Shown here piece after piece: positions 53,649-62,549 of a DNA stretch of 64,000 bases. Under the pieces are notes generated by a model, which did no database searches, was not told the DNA's origin, and saw only the letters and a list, made by a program, of their open reading frames with translations. The position numbers and the translations under genes are program-made. Source of the DNA: Nitrospirales bacterium (GTDB lineage: Bacteria > Nitrospirota > Nitrospiria > Nitrospirales > UBA8639); the NCBI GenBank assembly GCA_020027205.1, contig JAHRAQ010000025.1, positions 1 to 64,000 of the forward strand, written 5' to 3'. Each line of letters begins with the position of its first letter. The stretch's first letter is position 1.

Positions 53649-54662
53649 GTGGCACTCAAGAACATCCTGATTATCAAACTCCGGTATATCGGGGACGTGC
53701 TTCTTTCGACGCCGGTTATTTCCCTGTTGGCGCGACATATGCCCCATGTCGACATTTCTTTTCTCGTCAATGCCGGCACGGACGACGTATTGACGCATGA
53801 CACCAGACTGAAAGAAGTCATTCCGTTGTCGCGCGGGGGGCTCTGGTCTCAACTCCGATTGCTCCGGCGGCTTCGTGCCGGGCGCTATGACTGCGTGATT
53901 GATCTGACGGACGGGGATCGTTCGGCGGTCATCAGCGCGGTGACGGGTGCTCCTGTTCGTTTGGGGTTTAACCATAAACGCCAGTGGCGTCGCCGGTGTT
54001 ATACGGATTGCGTGGAAGGATTGTATGGCACCATGCACATGGTTGATTATCATGCGAAGATTCTGGAGGGTATGGGCATCCGCGATGTTCCCGATCATCC
54101 GCGGCTCTTTGTGTCGGAGGATGAGCGCCACGCGGCGCTCCGCCTGTTGGACATTGTCGGGTTGGGCGGGCAACCGTGGATTATGATACATCCCGCGGCG
54201 CGTTACTGGTTTAAGGCGTGGCCCGCCGAACGATTTGCGGCATTGGTCGACGCGTTCCATAAAAAAGGGTTCCGTGCCGTTCTGGTCGGAAGCCGTGATG
54301 ATCGGCCGCTGGAAACGGAAATTCTTCGTCACGCGCATTCTCCCGTCGTTTCTCTGATAGGCCAAACGAGTCTTTTGGAATTGGCGGCGCTGATGAAGCA
54401 TTGCCGTCTCTTTATCGGCAACGATGCGGGGCCGATGCATATGGCCGCCGCCGTTGGGTGTGCCGTGGTGGCCCTGTTCGGCCCATCCGACCCGGCGGTC
54501 TGGGGGCCGCGCGGCAACAGGGTGGCAACCATCTATAAAGGGCTCGATTGTCGTGAATGCTTTTACCCCGGTTGCTCACGGGGAGAGCAAAGTTGCATGA
54601 AGTTGATCACCGTTGAGGAAGTTTTAAAAGAAGCAGAAGCGTATTTGGAAGTTCGCGCGTGA
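53649..54662 (+). CDS. Glycosyltransferase family 9 (heptosyltransferase III-like)
   Basis: Third GT9 enzyme here. KNILIIKLRYIGDVLLSTPVIS, YDCVIDLTDGDRSAVIS and FIGNDAGPMHMAAAVGCAVVALFGPSDP are family motifs, and the C-terminal CRECFYPGCSRGEQSC cysteine stretch resembles WaaQ-type enzymes. Start uncertain: GTG 53649 (337 residues) puts the conserved first strand near the N-terminus, while TTG 53601 is open further upstream. It ends the LPS block; tRNA-Ser lies opposite, 108 bp away. Confidence 0.85.
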   Translation: MALKNILIIKLRYIGDVLLSTPVISLLARHMPHVDISFLVNAGTDDVLTHDTRLKEVIPLSRGGLWSQLRLLRRLRAGRYDCVIDLTDGDRSAVISAVTGAPVRLGFNHKRQWRRRCYTDCVEGLYGTMHMVDYHAKILEGMGIRDVPDHPRLFVSEDERHAALRLLDIVGLGGQPWIMIHPAARYWFKAWPAERFAALVDAFHKKGFRAVLVGSRDDRPLETEILRHAHSPVVSLIGQTSLLELAALMKHCRLFIGNDAGPMHMAAAVGCAVVALFGPSDPAVWGPRGNRVATIYKGLDCRECFYPGCSRGEQSCMKLITVEEVLKEAEAYLEVRA

Positions 54663-54769
54663 GTGAGGGCGGACTGGCGGGAGGAGAGAACGCGGAACTG
54701 CGGTCATGGTCTGCGCGCGCATTTTTAATTTTTGACCCTGACGGTTCGGCGCGCATCGGCACCCGGAAA

Positions 54770-54860
54770 TGGCGGAGAGGGCGGGATTTGAACCCGCGGT
54801 AGGGGATTAGCCTACGACGGTTTAGCAAACCGTTGCCTTCGGCCACTCGGCCACCTCTCC
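54770..54860 (-). tRNA. tRNA-Ser(GCT)
   Basis: On the minus strand: acceptor GGAGAGG pairs with CCTCTCC-type 3' end, discriminator G and an encoded CCA. The anticodon loop is TTTGCTAAA between CGG and CCG, giving anticodon GCT (codons AGC/AGU). The long variable arm (TCGTAGGCTAATCCCCTACC region) is the class II hallmark of serine tRNA, and GGTTCAAATCC is the T-loop. An AT-rich TATAAAAC word lies just upstream. Confidence 0.95.
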
Positions 54861-54948
54861 ACTGGTGTTTTATAATTCCCCTGTCAGTTATAGCGGATTA
54901 GTCGAGGAACCTCAAGTGCTGGTCGCATGGGATGAAGGTGAATTCTGT

Positions 54949-55161
54949 TCAGGCATGGCCGGACAGTGAGTCTTCGTCTTCGTGCTCATGCCGGGAGTCC
55001 ATGTTGTCGCCTATACGTTCGACCAGGCTTTGGAATTTTTTGACCTGTGGGTGGTCGGGGGGCAGAGGGTTGCCGTACTCATCGGTCAGCAGTTCCTTCA
55101 TGCCTTCAAGCATGACGTCCATTTCCGGAATGGAAATGTTCGGTGTTTTCTTTTTCCCCAT
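54949..55161 (-). CDS. Small hypothetical protein, 70 residues
   Basis: Not recognised. The start at 55161 has a clear GGAGG seven bases upstream. The protein is hydrophilic: a short basic MGKKKTPN start, a helical middle (MDVMLEGMKELLTDEYG), PPDHPQVKKFQSLVERIG, and an acidic His/Glu-rich tail (SRHEHEDEDSLSGHA). No signal peptide or membrane segment. It lies 72 nt downstream of the dsbA-like gene on the same strand and may be co-transcribed. Confidence 0.7.
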   Translation of the reverse strand: MGKKKTPNISIPEMDVMLEGMKELLTDEYGNPLPPDHPQVKKFQSLVERIGDNMDSRHEHEDEDSLSGHA

Positions 55162-55233
55162 GGGCTTCCCTCCAATGTCCGGTGAAGCAACGCCGGGGTT
55201 GCGATGCCGGATCGTTCCCGGTTTGTTGTGAGT

Positions 55234-55899
55234 CTATCGGGTGTTGTCGTTGTTGAGAATGCCGTTGATGACCGTGCGAAAATTCTCAAGGGTGAGATTT
55301 TCAATTTTCAGGTTGCCGTCGAGCACCACGGTCGGCGTATGCGTCACGCCGATTCGCTCCCCCCATGCCTTTCCTGTTTCGAAGGCTTTGTACGGTTCGC
55401 CGCTTGCCAGCCCGGCCTCAAATGCGTCGATGTCCAGGTCAATGTCTTTCGCCAGAAGGGCGCGCAGATTTTTATCAAAAATACGAATCTTGTCCTCATG
55501 AATCATTCGAAACAGCGCCGCTTTCATGGCGGAATCTTTTCCCATGACCCTGGCCTGTTCATACATTTCAAAAGCCGTGGAAAGCGTTCCGCGAATTACG
55601 GGAAACCCGACGAGGCGCACTTCCAGGCGATCACCAAATTCTTTTTTCAGCGTTGATGCCACTGCCTTGTCAAATACATGACAATGCGGGCAGTAAAAAT
55701 CGGCAAACTCCACAAGCAGAACTTTTCCTGGGCGGTGAAGAGACGGCTCGTTGTGTAAGACCTGATATTCGCCCGGCAACGTTTCCGTGGCCTGTACACC
55801 CGCCGCGGGCAGAGGAAATGACAAGGCGATGCCCAAAAGCATAACCCGGTTTATCGTGGGGATACGTGGGTCCCGCATCATGCGACGTCGTTTGAACAT
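55234..55899 (-). CDS. DsbA-family thiol:disulfide oxidoreductase
   Basis: A 221-residue periplasmic thioredoxin-like protein. The N-terminus has a signal peptide (MLLGIALSFPLPAAGVQA). VEFADFYCPHCHVFDKAV holds the CPHC active site identical to DsbA. A helical insertion follows and the cis-Pro loop is GVTHTPTVVLDG. Likely introduces or isomerises disulfides in exported proteins; no DsbB/VKOR partner is in the window. The N-terminal start could be at either of two downstream ATGs without affecting the domain. Confidence 0.88.
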   Translation of the reverse strand: MFKRRRMMRDPRIPTINRVMLLGIALSFPLPAAGVQATETLPGEYQVLHNEPSLHRPGKVLLVEFADFYCPHCHVFDKAVASTLKKEFGDRLEVRLVGFPVIRGTLSTAFEMYEQARVMGKDSAMKAALFRMIHEDKIRIFDKNLRALLAKDIDLDIDAFEAGLASGEPYKAFETGKAWGERIGVTHTPTVVLDGNLKIENLTLENFRTVINGILNNDNTR

Positions 55900-55995
55900 G
55901 ACGTCTCACGCTATCATGCTTGAAGGTTGTATGGCAAAATCCCGACACGGTTTTGGAGACAGGATGTGTTGTCACATAACAGGGGAGGGCGACGG

Positions 55996-56316
55996 ATGAA
56001 CATTGTCAATCTGGGGGATTTCAGGGGATTTTCCGATGAAAAAATGAAAAAGCATCATGTGTTTTCGACGCCGAGATTTTTTTGTGACGTGTACTGTTTT
56101 GAGGCGGGTCAGGGACAAAAGGGACATGTTCACGCCGATGAAGACAAAATCTATCTCGTATTGGAGGGTTGCGGCATGTTTCGGGTCGGCGATCAGGAGC
56201 ACGTCCTGGGCGTCGGCCAGGGAACGCTTGCGCCGGCCGGAGAGGAACATGCCGTTCTCAACAACTCCGGGGCCAGACTGCGGGTGCTTGTCTTCATGGC
56301 CCCCAATCCTTCGTAG
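55996..56316 (+). CDS. Cupin-domain protein
   Basis: A 106-residue small beta-barrel cupin. ATG 55996 follows GGGGAGGGCGACGG. Motif 1 is GQKGHVHADEDKIYLVLEGCG (two His and a Glu-like set); motif 2 is LAPAGEEHAVLNN. Such proteins bind a metal or small ligand and often sense or modify it. It is convergent with nirK, 183 bp away, separated by repeat X2; a functional link is only positional. Confidence 0.85.
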   Translation: MNIVNLGDFRGFSDEKMKKHHVFSTPRFFCDVYCFEAGQGQKGHVHADEDKIYLVLEGCGMFRVGDQEHVLGVGQGTLAPAGEEHAVLNNSGARLRVLVFMAPNPS

Positions 56317-56326
56317 GCGTCCCGCT

Positions 56327-56436
56327 TGTATTTTTCGCCACATGCGGCGTTGGGCGGCTCGCGTGTTCGGTCGACGTGCGGGAAGCACGCCTTCCTCACC
56401 CACTCACCGCCCGCCTTGCCTGCGACGAAAAATCCT
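56327..56436. repeat. Second dispersed repeat type, full inverted copy (X2)
   Basis: Left half TATTTTTCGCCACATGCGGC followed by GTTGGGCGG; right half CACCGCCCGCCTTGCCTGCG followed by ACGAAAAATCC. The two halves pair imperfectly (~75 percent by eye). A small inner hairpin GTGCGGGAAGCAC lies between. It starts about ten bases after the cupin stop, between the convergent cupin and nirK genes, like X1 after lptD. Confidence 0.7.
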
Positions 56437-56499
56437 GCGTGGGGTTGTGTGGTGACGCGGCGTCAGCGTCATGTCCGTGCGCGTAGCGCCTCACCGTTA

Positions 56500-57516
56500 T
56501 TATCGGACGGTGTGGATGCTGCGAAAAATTTCCGGGTTGTCTTTGCCGGTCACCGACAGGAAGCCGACCGCGCCTTTGGCCACTCGGAAGATACTGTGGT
56601 CAACCAACAGATAATCTCCGGGGACGTCCATCTTCATGTCCACAATCACGGCTCCCGCCGAAGGGACCAGGGTGGTTTGCACGTTTCGATTCACCATGCC
56701 GTCCAGCGCGCCTTCCACATACACCGTGTCGAAAATTTCTCCGATGATATGGAACGAAGACGCGGCGTTCGGCCCGATGTTGCCGAAGTACACGCGTACG
56801 GTTTCGCCGACGCTCGCCGTCAGCGCGCCGTCGCCGGTCAGGGCGCCCTGACGGCCGTTGAACACCACGTAGTCGGGATGTTCATCCAGCCCCTTTTTCA
56901 TGGACAGTTCCAGAACGTTTGGCTCCTTTGAAGGCGTGGTAAAAAACTCGCTTTCCAAAACATAATATTCCCTGTCCGCCGGCGGCATGCCATCGTCGGG
57001 TTCCACCAGCAACAATCCGTACATGCCATTGGCAATGTGAGCGGGGATGTTCGGAATGGGCGAGGCGCAATGGTAAATGTAGAGACCGGGGTTTAACGTT
57101 TTGAACGCAAACGCGGCTTCCTGTCCGGGCGATACCAGATTCACCGCCGCGCCGCCGCCGGGGCCGTTGACCGCGTGAATGTCGATGTTGTGCGGGTACT
57201 TGCTGTCCCGGTGATTGGCGAGATGGAACTCCACGGTGTCGCCCACGCGCACGCGGACCATGGGGCCGGGCACCGTTCCGTTGAAACTCCAGAATTTGTA
57301 GGATTGCTCGTCCGTGAGCGTTCCGGAAAACTCTTTCGCTTCAAAATTGACCACCACGCGCGCCGGCGTTGAACGACCGGTCGGGGCGGGTACCTGCGGC
57401 GCCGTCGTGAGTTCGGCCTGCACGACGGGCGGCGCGGCATGGCCGAGCAGAGGCGCCCCGGCACACAGGAGGATTCCCGCGCAAACAAGAGAAACGGTTT
57501 TGATGATGACGGGCAT
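56500..57516 (-). CDS. nirK: Copper-containing nitrite reductase
   Basis: Periplasmic two-cupredoxin enzyme reducing nitrite to nitric oxide. ATG 57516 has AAGGAG six bases upstream and starts a signal peptide (TVSLVCAGILLCAGAPLLGHAA). Type 1 copper ligands: His109, Cys150, His160, Met165 (YIYHCASPIPNIPAHIANGM). Type 2 ligands: His114, His149, His307, with catalytic Asp112 (HNIDIHA) and His256 (SSFHIIGE). Length 338 residues. No norB, nosZ or electron-donor gene lies nearby, so the role (denitrification or nitrite turnover in a nitrifier) is open. Confidence 0.95.
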   Translation of the reverse strand: MPVIIKTVSLVCAGILLCAGAPLLGHAAPPVVQAELTTAPQVPAPTGRSTPARVVVNFEAKEFSGTLTDEQSYKFWSFNGTVPGPMVRVRVGDTVEFHLANHRDSKYPHNIDIHAVNGPGGGAAVNLVSPGQEAAFAFKTLNPGLYIYHCASPIPNIPAHIANGMYGLLLVEPDDGMPPADREYYVLESEFFTTPSKEPNVLELSMKKGLDEHPDYVVFNGRQGALTGDGALTASVGETVRVYFGNIGPNAASSFHIIGEIFDTVYVEGALDGMVNRNVQTTLVPSAGAVIVDMKMDVPGDYLLVDHSIFRVAKGAVGFLSVTGKDNPEIFRSIHTVR

Positions 57517-57584
57517 GTCACGCTCCTTGTCGGTTAACATCATAGGGCATCGCGCTATGGATTGCCGTGATTCGCACTGCCAAG

Positions 57585-57611
57585 GCTATACGGGCATTCA
57601 TCGTGTGTCAA
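57585..57611 (-). promoter_or_regulatory. Possible promoter upstream of nirK
   Basis: On the minus strand TTGACA (57611-57606) and TATAGC (57590-57585) with a 15-nt spacer, shorter than optimal, ~70 bp before the nirK start. No FNR- or NnrR-type inverted repeat was recognised. Weak evidence. Confidence 0.3.
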
Positions 57612-57642
57612 CGCAGAGGGCGTCTGTGTCACGCGCCCGCGC

Positions 57643-59004
57643 TTACTCGGGCGTTGTGAGAGATTCGGGGGCGGGGAGTTGCGTCATGATGATGGAGCGG
57701 ACCTGATAGACGCCGGGCAAGCCGGCTCCCATGGCATGGACCAACCCTTTTTCCCGCGCGCCCAACGCCAGATAGCCGCGCCGGCGTCCCCGGTTGTCGA
57801 TGCCGATGATTTCAACGGCGGGTGAGTCGAGGGCGTAGCGATCCAGATTGGTGTGTGTCGGACTGACGGAAATTTCCGCGGGAAGATCAACAAGACGGCT
57901 GACAAACAACGACACTTTCTGCTGATTGACGTTCGCCGTTTCTCTTCCTTCAAGATGCCAGTCTCCATGTTGCCGGATCAGGGTGTATTGCCGGTCGCCG
58001 GTGTTGACGGTGAGCAGCGCAATGGTGTTGCCTTCCATGCCGAACAAACGTTTGTCCTGAAGGGGAAAAACCTCGCGGGGAAATTGTTTGAGCGTATCCG
58101 ATGATATGCGATAGACAGGTTCCTTTGCGGACGTGACCACGTAGGCGTCATCATCATCGGCGCCCGGCGGAAAAAACGTTGCGGTATGGCGCTTTCGCGC
58201 TGTTTGCACCGTGACGGTCAGCCAGGGGGCGTGAAACGTGTCCCGCAGAGCCTGTTTGTCGGCCCGCGAATCGATAAATCCGGTGGCGGTTAATTCCCGG
58301 AGCGTCATGAGCAAAATGCCGACGGCGGTTGTGTCGGCCGGGGCCTGAATCGGAGACGTGAAATTCCAGGCCGACGCCGGGCCATGGAAATCCATTCCGC
58401 GTTGCAGGGTCATGGCATGATCCGGCGTCCGAAGGTGTATGCGTTCGGCGTCGGCGGGATCAAACAGCATGATGTCTTTCAACCGAAATGTGCGCAGGGT
58501 TTTTTTTCGAAAATCCGCAACCGAGAGCGTCGTCAACACAATGTTTTCTTCCGATCCGCGTTGCGCGTACAGGGTGGAGGAAAAAGGCCCCGGGTTGCCC
58601 AGCGCCAGTGTTTCGACGTTATCCATCACGGTGACGGCCATGGTCACCCGTGGCGCGCGCAGCCCGTATTGTTGAAGCGATGCCCCGTCGCGCTGAATGA
58701 CTCTGGTGATTCTGCCGATTTCCAGGGCGCGCAACACGTTGCCGATCTCGCGGGCGTCGCCTCTGGCCGCAATCGGTTCGATAATCCGCCAGCGATTCCG
58801 CCGGTCGCGGATCATCACAATGCGTTCGGTGTGCGTGGTATAAACCAGGCGCGTTACATCCCGGTGGTCAAAACGCAACAGGCGTTCGGCATCGGCCCGT
58901 CGAACCGTCTCGGCTTCCATGGTGGGCATTTCGATGGTTGCCACGTAGGCGCCGAGCGCCAGGAAAATGACAGCCAGAACAATCGTGGCGCGAAAGGCCT
59001 TCAT
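57643..59004 (-). CDS. DUF4340-domain membrane-anchored protein
   Basis: A 453-residue protein with one N-terminal hydrophobic helix (ATIVLAVIFLALGAYVA) and a large extracytoplasmic body of repeated DUF4340-like beta/alpha units (VYTTHTERIVMIRDRRNRWRIIEP; later GDRQYTLIRQHGDWHLEGRE). DUF4340 proteins accompany GldA/F/G-like ABC systems, as here. ATG 59004 is chosen because the membrane helix follows at once. It lies 16 nt after gldG and 126 nt before nirK on the same strand. Confidence 0.85.
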   Translation of the reverse strand: MKAFRATIVLAVIFLALGAYVATIEMPTMEAETVRRADAERLLRFDHRDVTRLVYTTHTERIVMIRDRRNRWRIIEPIAARGDAREIGNVLRALEIGRITRVIQRDGASLQQYGLRAPRVTMAVTVMDNVETLALGNPGPFSSTLYAQRGSEENIVLTTLSVADFRKKTLRTFRLKDIMLFDPADAERIHLRTPDHAMTLQRGMDFHGPASAWNFTSPIQAPADTTAVGILLMTLRELTATGFIDSRADKQALRDTFHAPWLTVTVQTARKRHTATFFPPGADDDDAYVVTSAKEPVYRISSDTLKQFPREVFPLQDKRLFGMEGNTIALLTVNTGDRQYTLIRQHGDWHLEGRETANVNQQKVSLFVSRLVDLPAEISVSPTHTNLDRYALDSPAVEIIGIDNRGRRRGYLALGAREKGLVHAMGAGLPGVYQVRSIIMTQLPAPESLTTPE

Positions 59005-59020
59005 GGAAAACCCGTTTGAA

Positions 59021-60553
59021 CTAGAGGCGCCGCCGGCGCCGCCACACCGTGATCCCCAGCACAAGGAGGAGGAACGGAACCGAGAAAACCTGCACGGCAA
59101 ACAGGATGTGATCTTGCGCGGGATTGGGAATAAACGGCGCGAATGAAGACGCCCGTGGGCCGGCGGCAATCAACGTGCTTTCATCCGCCAGCCAGGCAAC
59201 GGCGTTCAGGAAAAAATCGGTGTTGCCCGGAAACATGAGATAGGCGTTGCCGGCGAACGCGGAATTGCCGATGACCACCATCGAAGGCGCGCCGGTTGGA
59301 TCCGACGGGTTTGCCTTCCGTGTCACGGCGCCGGCGAGGGCAAACGGGCCTTTGGTGTCACGCCCTTCTTCGTAATCAGGAGCCGCATTCTGGTCAAAAT
59401 TTGTTTCCGCCCAACTGTGTTCCGACGATTGCGCCAGCGACGTGAACGCAACGTTCGGAGCGGATGACGGGTCAAATGACACCGGCTGCAGGACGGGCAG
59501 CAACAGGGGGGCGGTGAAGTCCCGTGTGATTTTGTGATCGGTAAATCGGCGAACGAGCAAGGCCGTGGGGCTTCCCCCAGCGATACGATCTCCGGGGTCC
59601 ACCACAATCCCCGGGCCCAGTGCGATCCCCCATTGCGCGAACCATTCGTCGAGGCCGGTTGTGGTACGCGGGTCAAGCAGGACAAGGAGTCGCCCCCCTT
59701 CGGTGACGAAACGGGTGATCCGCCGGAGTTCATCCCCGGCAAGGGATTCGCGAGGACCGGCAAGGATGAGCACGTCGGCATGTTGAAGCAAGCCGGGATT
59801 CAGTTGGAGCGAACCTCGCGCGACCGTGTATCCTTGAGTTTCAAGTTTTGCACGGGCCGTTGAGAAGCCTTTCCGTTCCCGGTCCGTGATCCGTCGTTCG
59901 CCATGACCCTCCAGAAAGACCAGGCGTTTGGAGTGTTCCCCGGTTACTCGGATGATCGCGCTTGTGAGTTGTGCTTCCGTGGGGGCGGTGACCTGAATAG
60001 TGCGTCCGCCGCTTTCGAAGACGGCCGTGTTCATCCGGGAAATCCCATATTCACGAGCCGCCGCCGGTTCTTTTTCCGGATCAACGTAGGCGACGGATAT
60101 TTTCGACGTGACATGCGTGTAACTCTCCAGCAAATCCCGATAGGCCAGAAAACTTTCCGTGCCTTCATGGGAAAAGACCGTGATGCGCACGTCCTGTTCG
60201 ATATGTCCGAGGACTTGCAGGGTTTGCGGAGCCAGTGAAAAATGTTGCGTTTCGGAGAAATCCCACCGGCCATCGTGTTGAATGGTCAGAAAATTGACGA
60301 GGACCACAATGCCCGCCATGAGCAGAATGGCCAGGACGTTGTTCACGCCAAGCCGGGTGGACCGGGAATCGGAAAACGCCTTGAGCCGTTTCCAGTTTCC
60401 CGCGAAGTACACGGCGAGGCAGAGCAGTCCCGCGCCTTCCAGCAGCATGACGGTGACGGTACGATCGGGAGTGACGTGCGAAACGACGATCCCGCCCAGA
60501 CCGAGGCTGGCGCCCGCGATGCCCAGGATGGAGACGAGGTGCGCGGCGGTCAT
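59021..60553 (-). CDS. GldG-like ABC-transport auxiliary protein
   Basis: A 510-residue protein of the GldG family (uncharacterised ABC-type system). Membrane helices near the N-terminus (LVSILGIAGASLGLGGIVV; NVLAILLMAGIVVLVNFL) and one at the very C-terminus flank a large periplasmic domain with FLEGHGERRITDRERKGFS and VLILAGPRESLAGDELRRITRFV. The start overlaps the gldF stop as ATGA. With its neighbours it forms an ABC exporter-like complex; in Bacteroidota related genes serve gliding, which is not implied here. Confidence 0.88.
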   Translation of the reverse strand: MTAAHLVSILGIAGASLGLGGIVVSHVTPDRTVTVMLLEGAGLLCLAVYFAGNWKRLKAFSDSRSTRLGVNNVLAILLMAGIVVLVNFLTIQHDGRWDFSETQHFSLAPQTLQVLGHIEQDVRITVFSHEGTESFLAYRDLLESYTHVTSKISVAYVDPEKEPAAAREYGISRMNTAVFESGGRTIQVTAPTEAQLTSAIIRVTGEHSKRLVFLEGHGERRITDRERKGFSTARAKLETQGYTVARGSLQLNPGLLQHADVLILAGPRESLAGDELRRITRFVTEGGRLLVLLDPRTTTGLDEWFAQWGIALGPGIVVDPGDRIAGGSPTALLVRRFTDHKITRDFTAPLLLPVLQPVSFDPSSAPNVAFTSLAQSSEHSWAETNFDQNAAPDYEEGRDTKGPFALAGAVTRKANPSDPTGAPSMVVIGNSAFAGNAYLMFPGNTDFFLNAVAWLADESTLIAAGPRASSFAPFIPNPAQDHILFAVQVFSVPFLLLVLGITVWRRRRRL

Positions 60554-61314
60554 CGTCGTGAATCAACAATGCGGTGCGCGATAAACAGCATCAGCACGAT
60601 GCCGGACAGGTAATAGACCACGTCTCCGGCCCGCACGAGGCCTCGAACCAGCCGGTCGTAATGGTCGCGGAACGACAGATAGGACAGGACATCGCCGGCG
60701 ACCGTGTCGCCCGCCAGCGACCCCAGTTCGCCGACAAGCCCGATGACAAGAATCATCCCGCCACTCACGAACGCCGCCACCACCTGGTTTTCCGTCATGG
60801 CGGAGGCCAGGACGCCGCAAGCCAGGAACAGTCCGCCCTGTAACGCCATCGCCAGATACCCCGTGGCAACGGGGCTCCAGTGAAAATCGCCGAACAGGGA
60901 CAGCAGAAGCGGAGTGAATCCCGTCAGGGAAAGCAGGCCCAGATAGATCAGGAGAACACTCATGTATTTGGCCGAAAGGATTTCATTGATCCCGACGGGG
61001 GAGGTGAGCAGGAGTTCAAACGTGAATAATTTCCGTTCTTCCGCAAACACGCGCATCGTGACGACGGGGAGGAGAAACATGAGCACGAACTCCATGCCGG
61101 AAAACATCGGGCGGAAGACCAGCGCGTTCAGGTTAATCCGGGCATAGGCATTCTGGATTTGCAACAGATGCAACGCCTGCCGGCCCGCGTTTGCGACCAG
61201 AAGATAGGCGATCAGCCCGAACACAAAAAGAAAGATCGCGCCGACGACATAGATCACGGGTGACACACACAGGCACCGCAGTTCCTTGGCGAGCAGGGCG
61301 CGAAACGGCGTCAT
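60550..61314 (-). CDS. ABC transporter permease, GldF-like
   Basis: A 254-residue ABC-2 permease with about six hydrophobic segments (VIYVVGAIFLFVFGLIAYLLV; EFVLMFLLPVVTMRVFAEE, the conserved coupling region). EERKLFTFELLLTSPV is characteristic of ABC-2/GldF permeases. Its start overlaps the gldA-like stop as ATGA. It forms the membrane channel for the ATPase upstream. Confidence 0.9.
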   Translation of the reverse strand: MTPFRALLAKELRCLCVSPVIYVVGAIFLFVFGLIAYLLVANAGRQALHLLQIQNAYARINLNALVFRPMFSGMEFVLMFLLPVVTMRVFAEERKLFTFELLLTSPVGINEILSAKYMSVLLIYLGLLSLTGFTPLLLSLFGDFHWSPVATGYLAMALQGGLFLACGVLASAMTENQVVAAFVSGGMILVIGLVGELGSLAGDTVAGDVLSYLSFRDHYDRLVRGLVRAGDVVYYLSGIVLMLFIAHRIVDSRR

Positions 61315-62306
61315 GCCGATACTCGCTCGTGCTGGCCGGGTGAACCTCGACCGGGCCGGTCGGGCGCCGGCGCGCCGGATGGTTCATCCTGTTGCGTGAG
61401 GTGGAGAAACACGTCTTCCAGGGAAAGGGACAGGGGTTTAAGTTCGAGAAGCCCGTAGCCCCGGCTCACGACGCAGTGGGAGAGGTCTTCCCGGAGGTCC
61501 CGTTGCGGGTGACAGTCGATGATGCAGGCGTTGGGCGCGGAACCCGGAACGACGTTGAGCACACCGGGGATGGTTTTCAGGTGTTCATGCCAGTCGGGCG
61601 CCGGCTGTTTAACGGTGAGGCTGATCTGCGTGGCTTGCCGCAACCGGGCGGATAACCGCTCCGGTGAATCTTCAGCCGCGATGCGGCCCCGGTGAAGAAT
61701 GACGACGCGATCACAGACCGCCGTGGCTTCGGGGAGCACGTGCGTACTTAAGATGACGGTCCGTGATCCGGCGAGACTTTTGATCAACGTTCGCATGGCG
61801 ATGATTTGCTGGGGATCAAGCCCCGCGGTCGGCTCATCCAGAATCAGCACTGGCGGGTCATGGATCAGGGCCTGGGCAAGCCCGACACGCTGACGGTAGC
61901 CCCTGGAAAGGCAGCCAATCACGCGACGCCGCACGGGGCCCAGTCCAACCTGCTCCATGACGCCGGCCTTTCGCGACTCGACCCGTTGGGGCGTCAATCC
62001 CTTCACCCGTCCCACAAATGTTAAATACTCGTCCACGGTGAGTTCCCGGTAGAGCGGAGGGGTTTCGGGGAGGTAGCCGATGCGTCGTTTGACCTCCATG
62101 GGCTGCTCCAGACACGAGAACCCCGCGACGTCGGCCATGCCCTCGCTGGGGGGCATAAAACAGGCCAGGATGCGCATGGTCGTGGTTTTCCCCGCGCCGT
62201 TTGGACCAAGGAAAGCCAGAATTTCCCCCTTGTTGACGTGAAAGGTCACGTCATGAAGGGCCGTGTGCGTGCCGTAGTGTTTCGAAATGTGCCGGACGGT
62301 AATCAT
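61311..62306 (-). CDS. ABC transporter ATPase, GldA-like
   Basis: A 331-residue ATPase. Walker A FLGPNGAGKTTTMRIL, Walker B LILDEPTAGLDPQQ and an ABC signature read as LSRGYRQRVGLAQAL, the variant usual in this subfamily. The C-terminal ~90 residues form an accessory domain (LSARLRQATQISLTV). ATG 62306 puts ITVRHISKHYG at the N-terminus; ATG 62312 is two codons upstream. First gene of the minus-strand gldA-F-G-DUF4340-nirK run. Transported substrate unknown. Confidence 0.9.
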   Translation of the reverse strand: MITVRHISKHYGTHTALHDVTFHVNKGEILAFLGPNGAGKTTTMRILACFMPPSEGMADVAGFSCLEQPMEVKRRIGYLPETPPLYRELTVDEYLTFVGRVKGLTPQRVESRKAGVMEQVGLGPVRRRVIGCLSRGYRQRVGLAQALIHDPPVLILDEPTAGLDPQQIIAMRTLIKSLAGSRTVILSTHVLPEATAVCDRVVILHRGRIAAEDSPERLSARLRQATQISLTVKQPAPDWHEHLKTIPGVLNVVPGSAPNACIIDCHPQRDLREDLSHCVVSRGYGLLELKPLSLSLEDVFLHLTQQDEPSGAPAPDRPGRGSPGQHERVSA

Positions 62307-62312
62307 GATCAT

Positions 62313-62520
62313 CCCGAAGCGGACGACGTTGGCATGACCGGGAAGACGTTTTCAGTCATGGTACGATTCAGAATGCGGCACGGGGCAGGGGAGGCGAGGA
62401 TACCGATGCGCGAACGCGGTCGTCAAGGCGGTCTGCCATCCAATCCCCGCAGGGAATGCGCGAGAACATATGGCCGGAGACAGCCCGGAAATGCCGTGAA
62501 AGAAGGGATGAATTCTTGTG
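62313..62520. other. Intergenic region between divergent gldA-like and pal genes
   Basis: About 470 bp separate the two divergent genes. This left part shows no gene, no palindromic repeat and no clear minus-strand promoter for the ABC genes. The right part (62521-62778) holds the pal promoter and a ~200-nt leader. Confidence 0.5.
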
Positions 62521-62549
62521 TTGACAAGGTTGGCGGTTTTGTCTATCAT
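62521..62549 (+). promoter_or_regulatory. Sigma-70-type promoter upstream of pal
   Basis: A perfect TTGACA at 62521-62526 and TATCAT at 62544-62549 with a 17-nt spacer. Predicted start near 62556 leaves a leader of ~220 nt before the pal ATG; GGCC-rich segments at 62676-62725 could fold but match no riboswitch I know. Confidence 0.75.

Noticed and set aside
61860..61920. ABC signature LSRGY in the GldA-like ATPase as a defective LSGGQ
   Set aside because: Gliding-type and related ABC ATPases commonly carry LSKGY/LSRGY; it is a subfamily trait, not a lesion.
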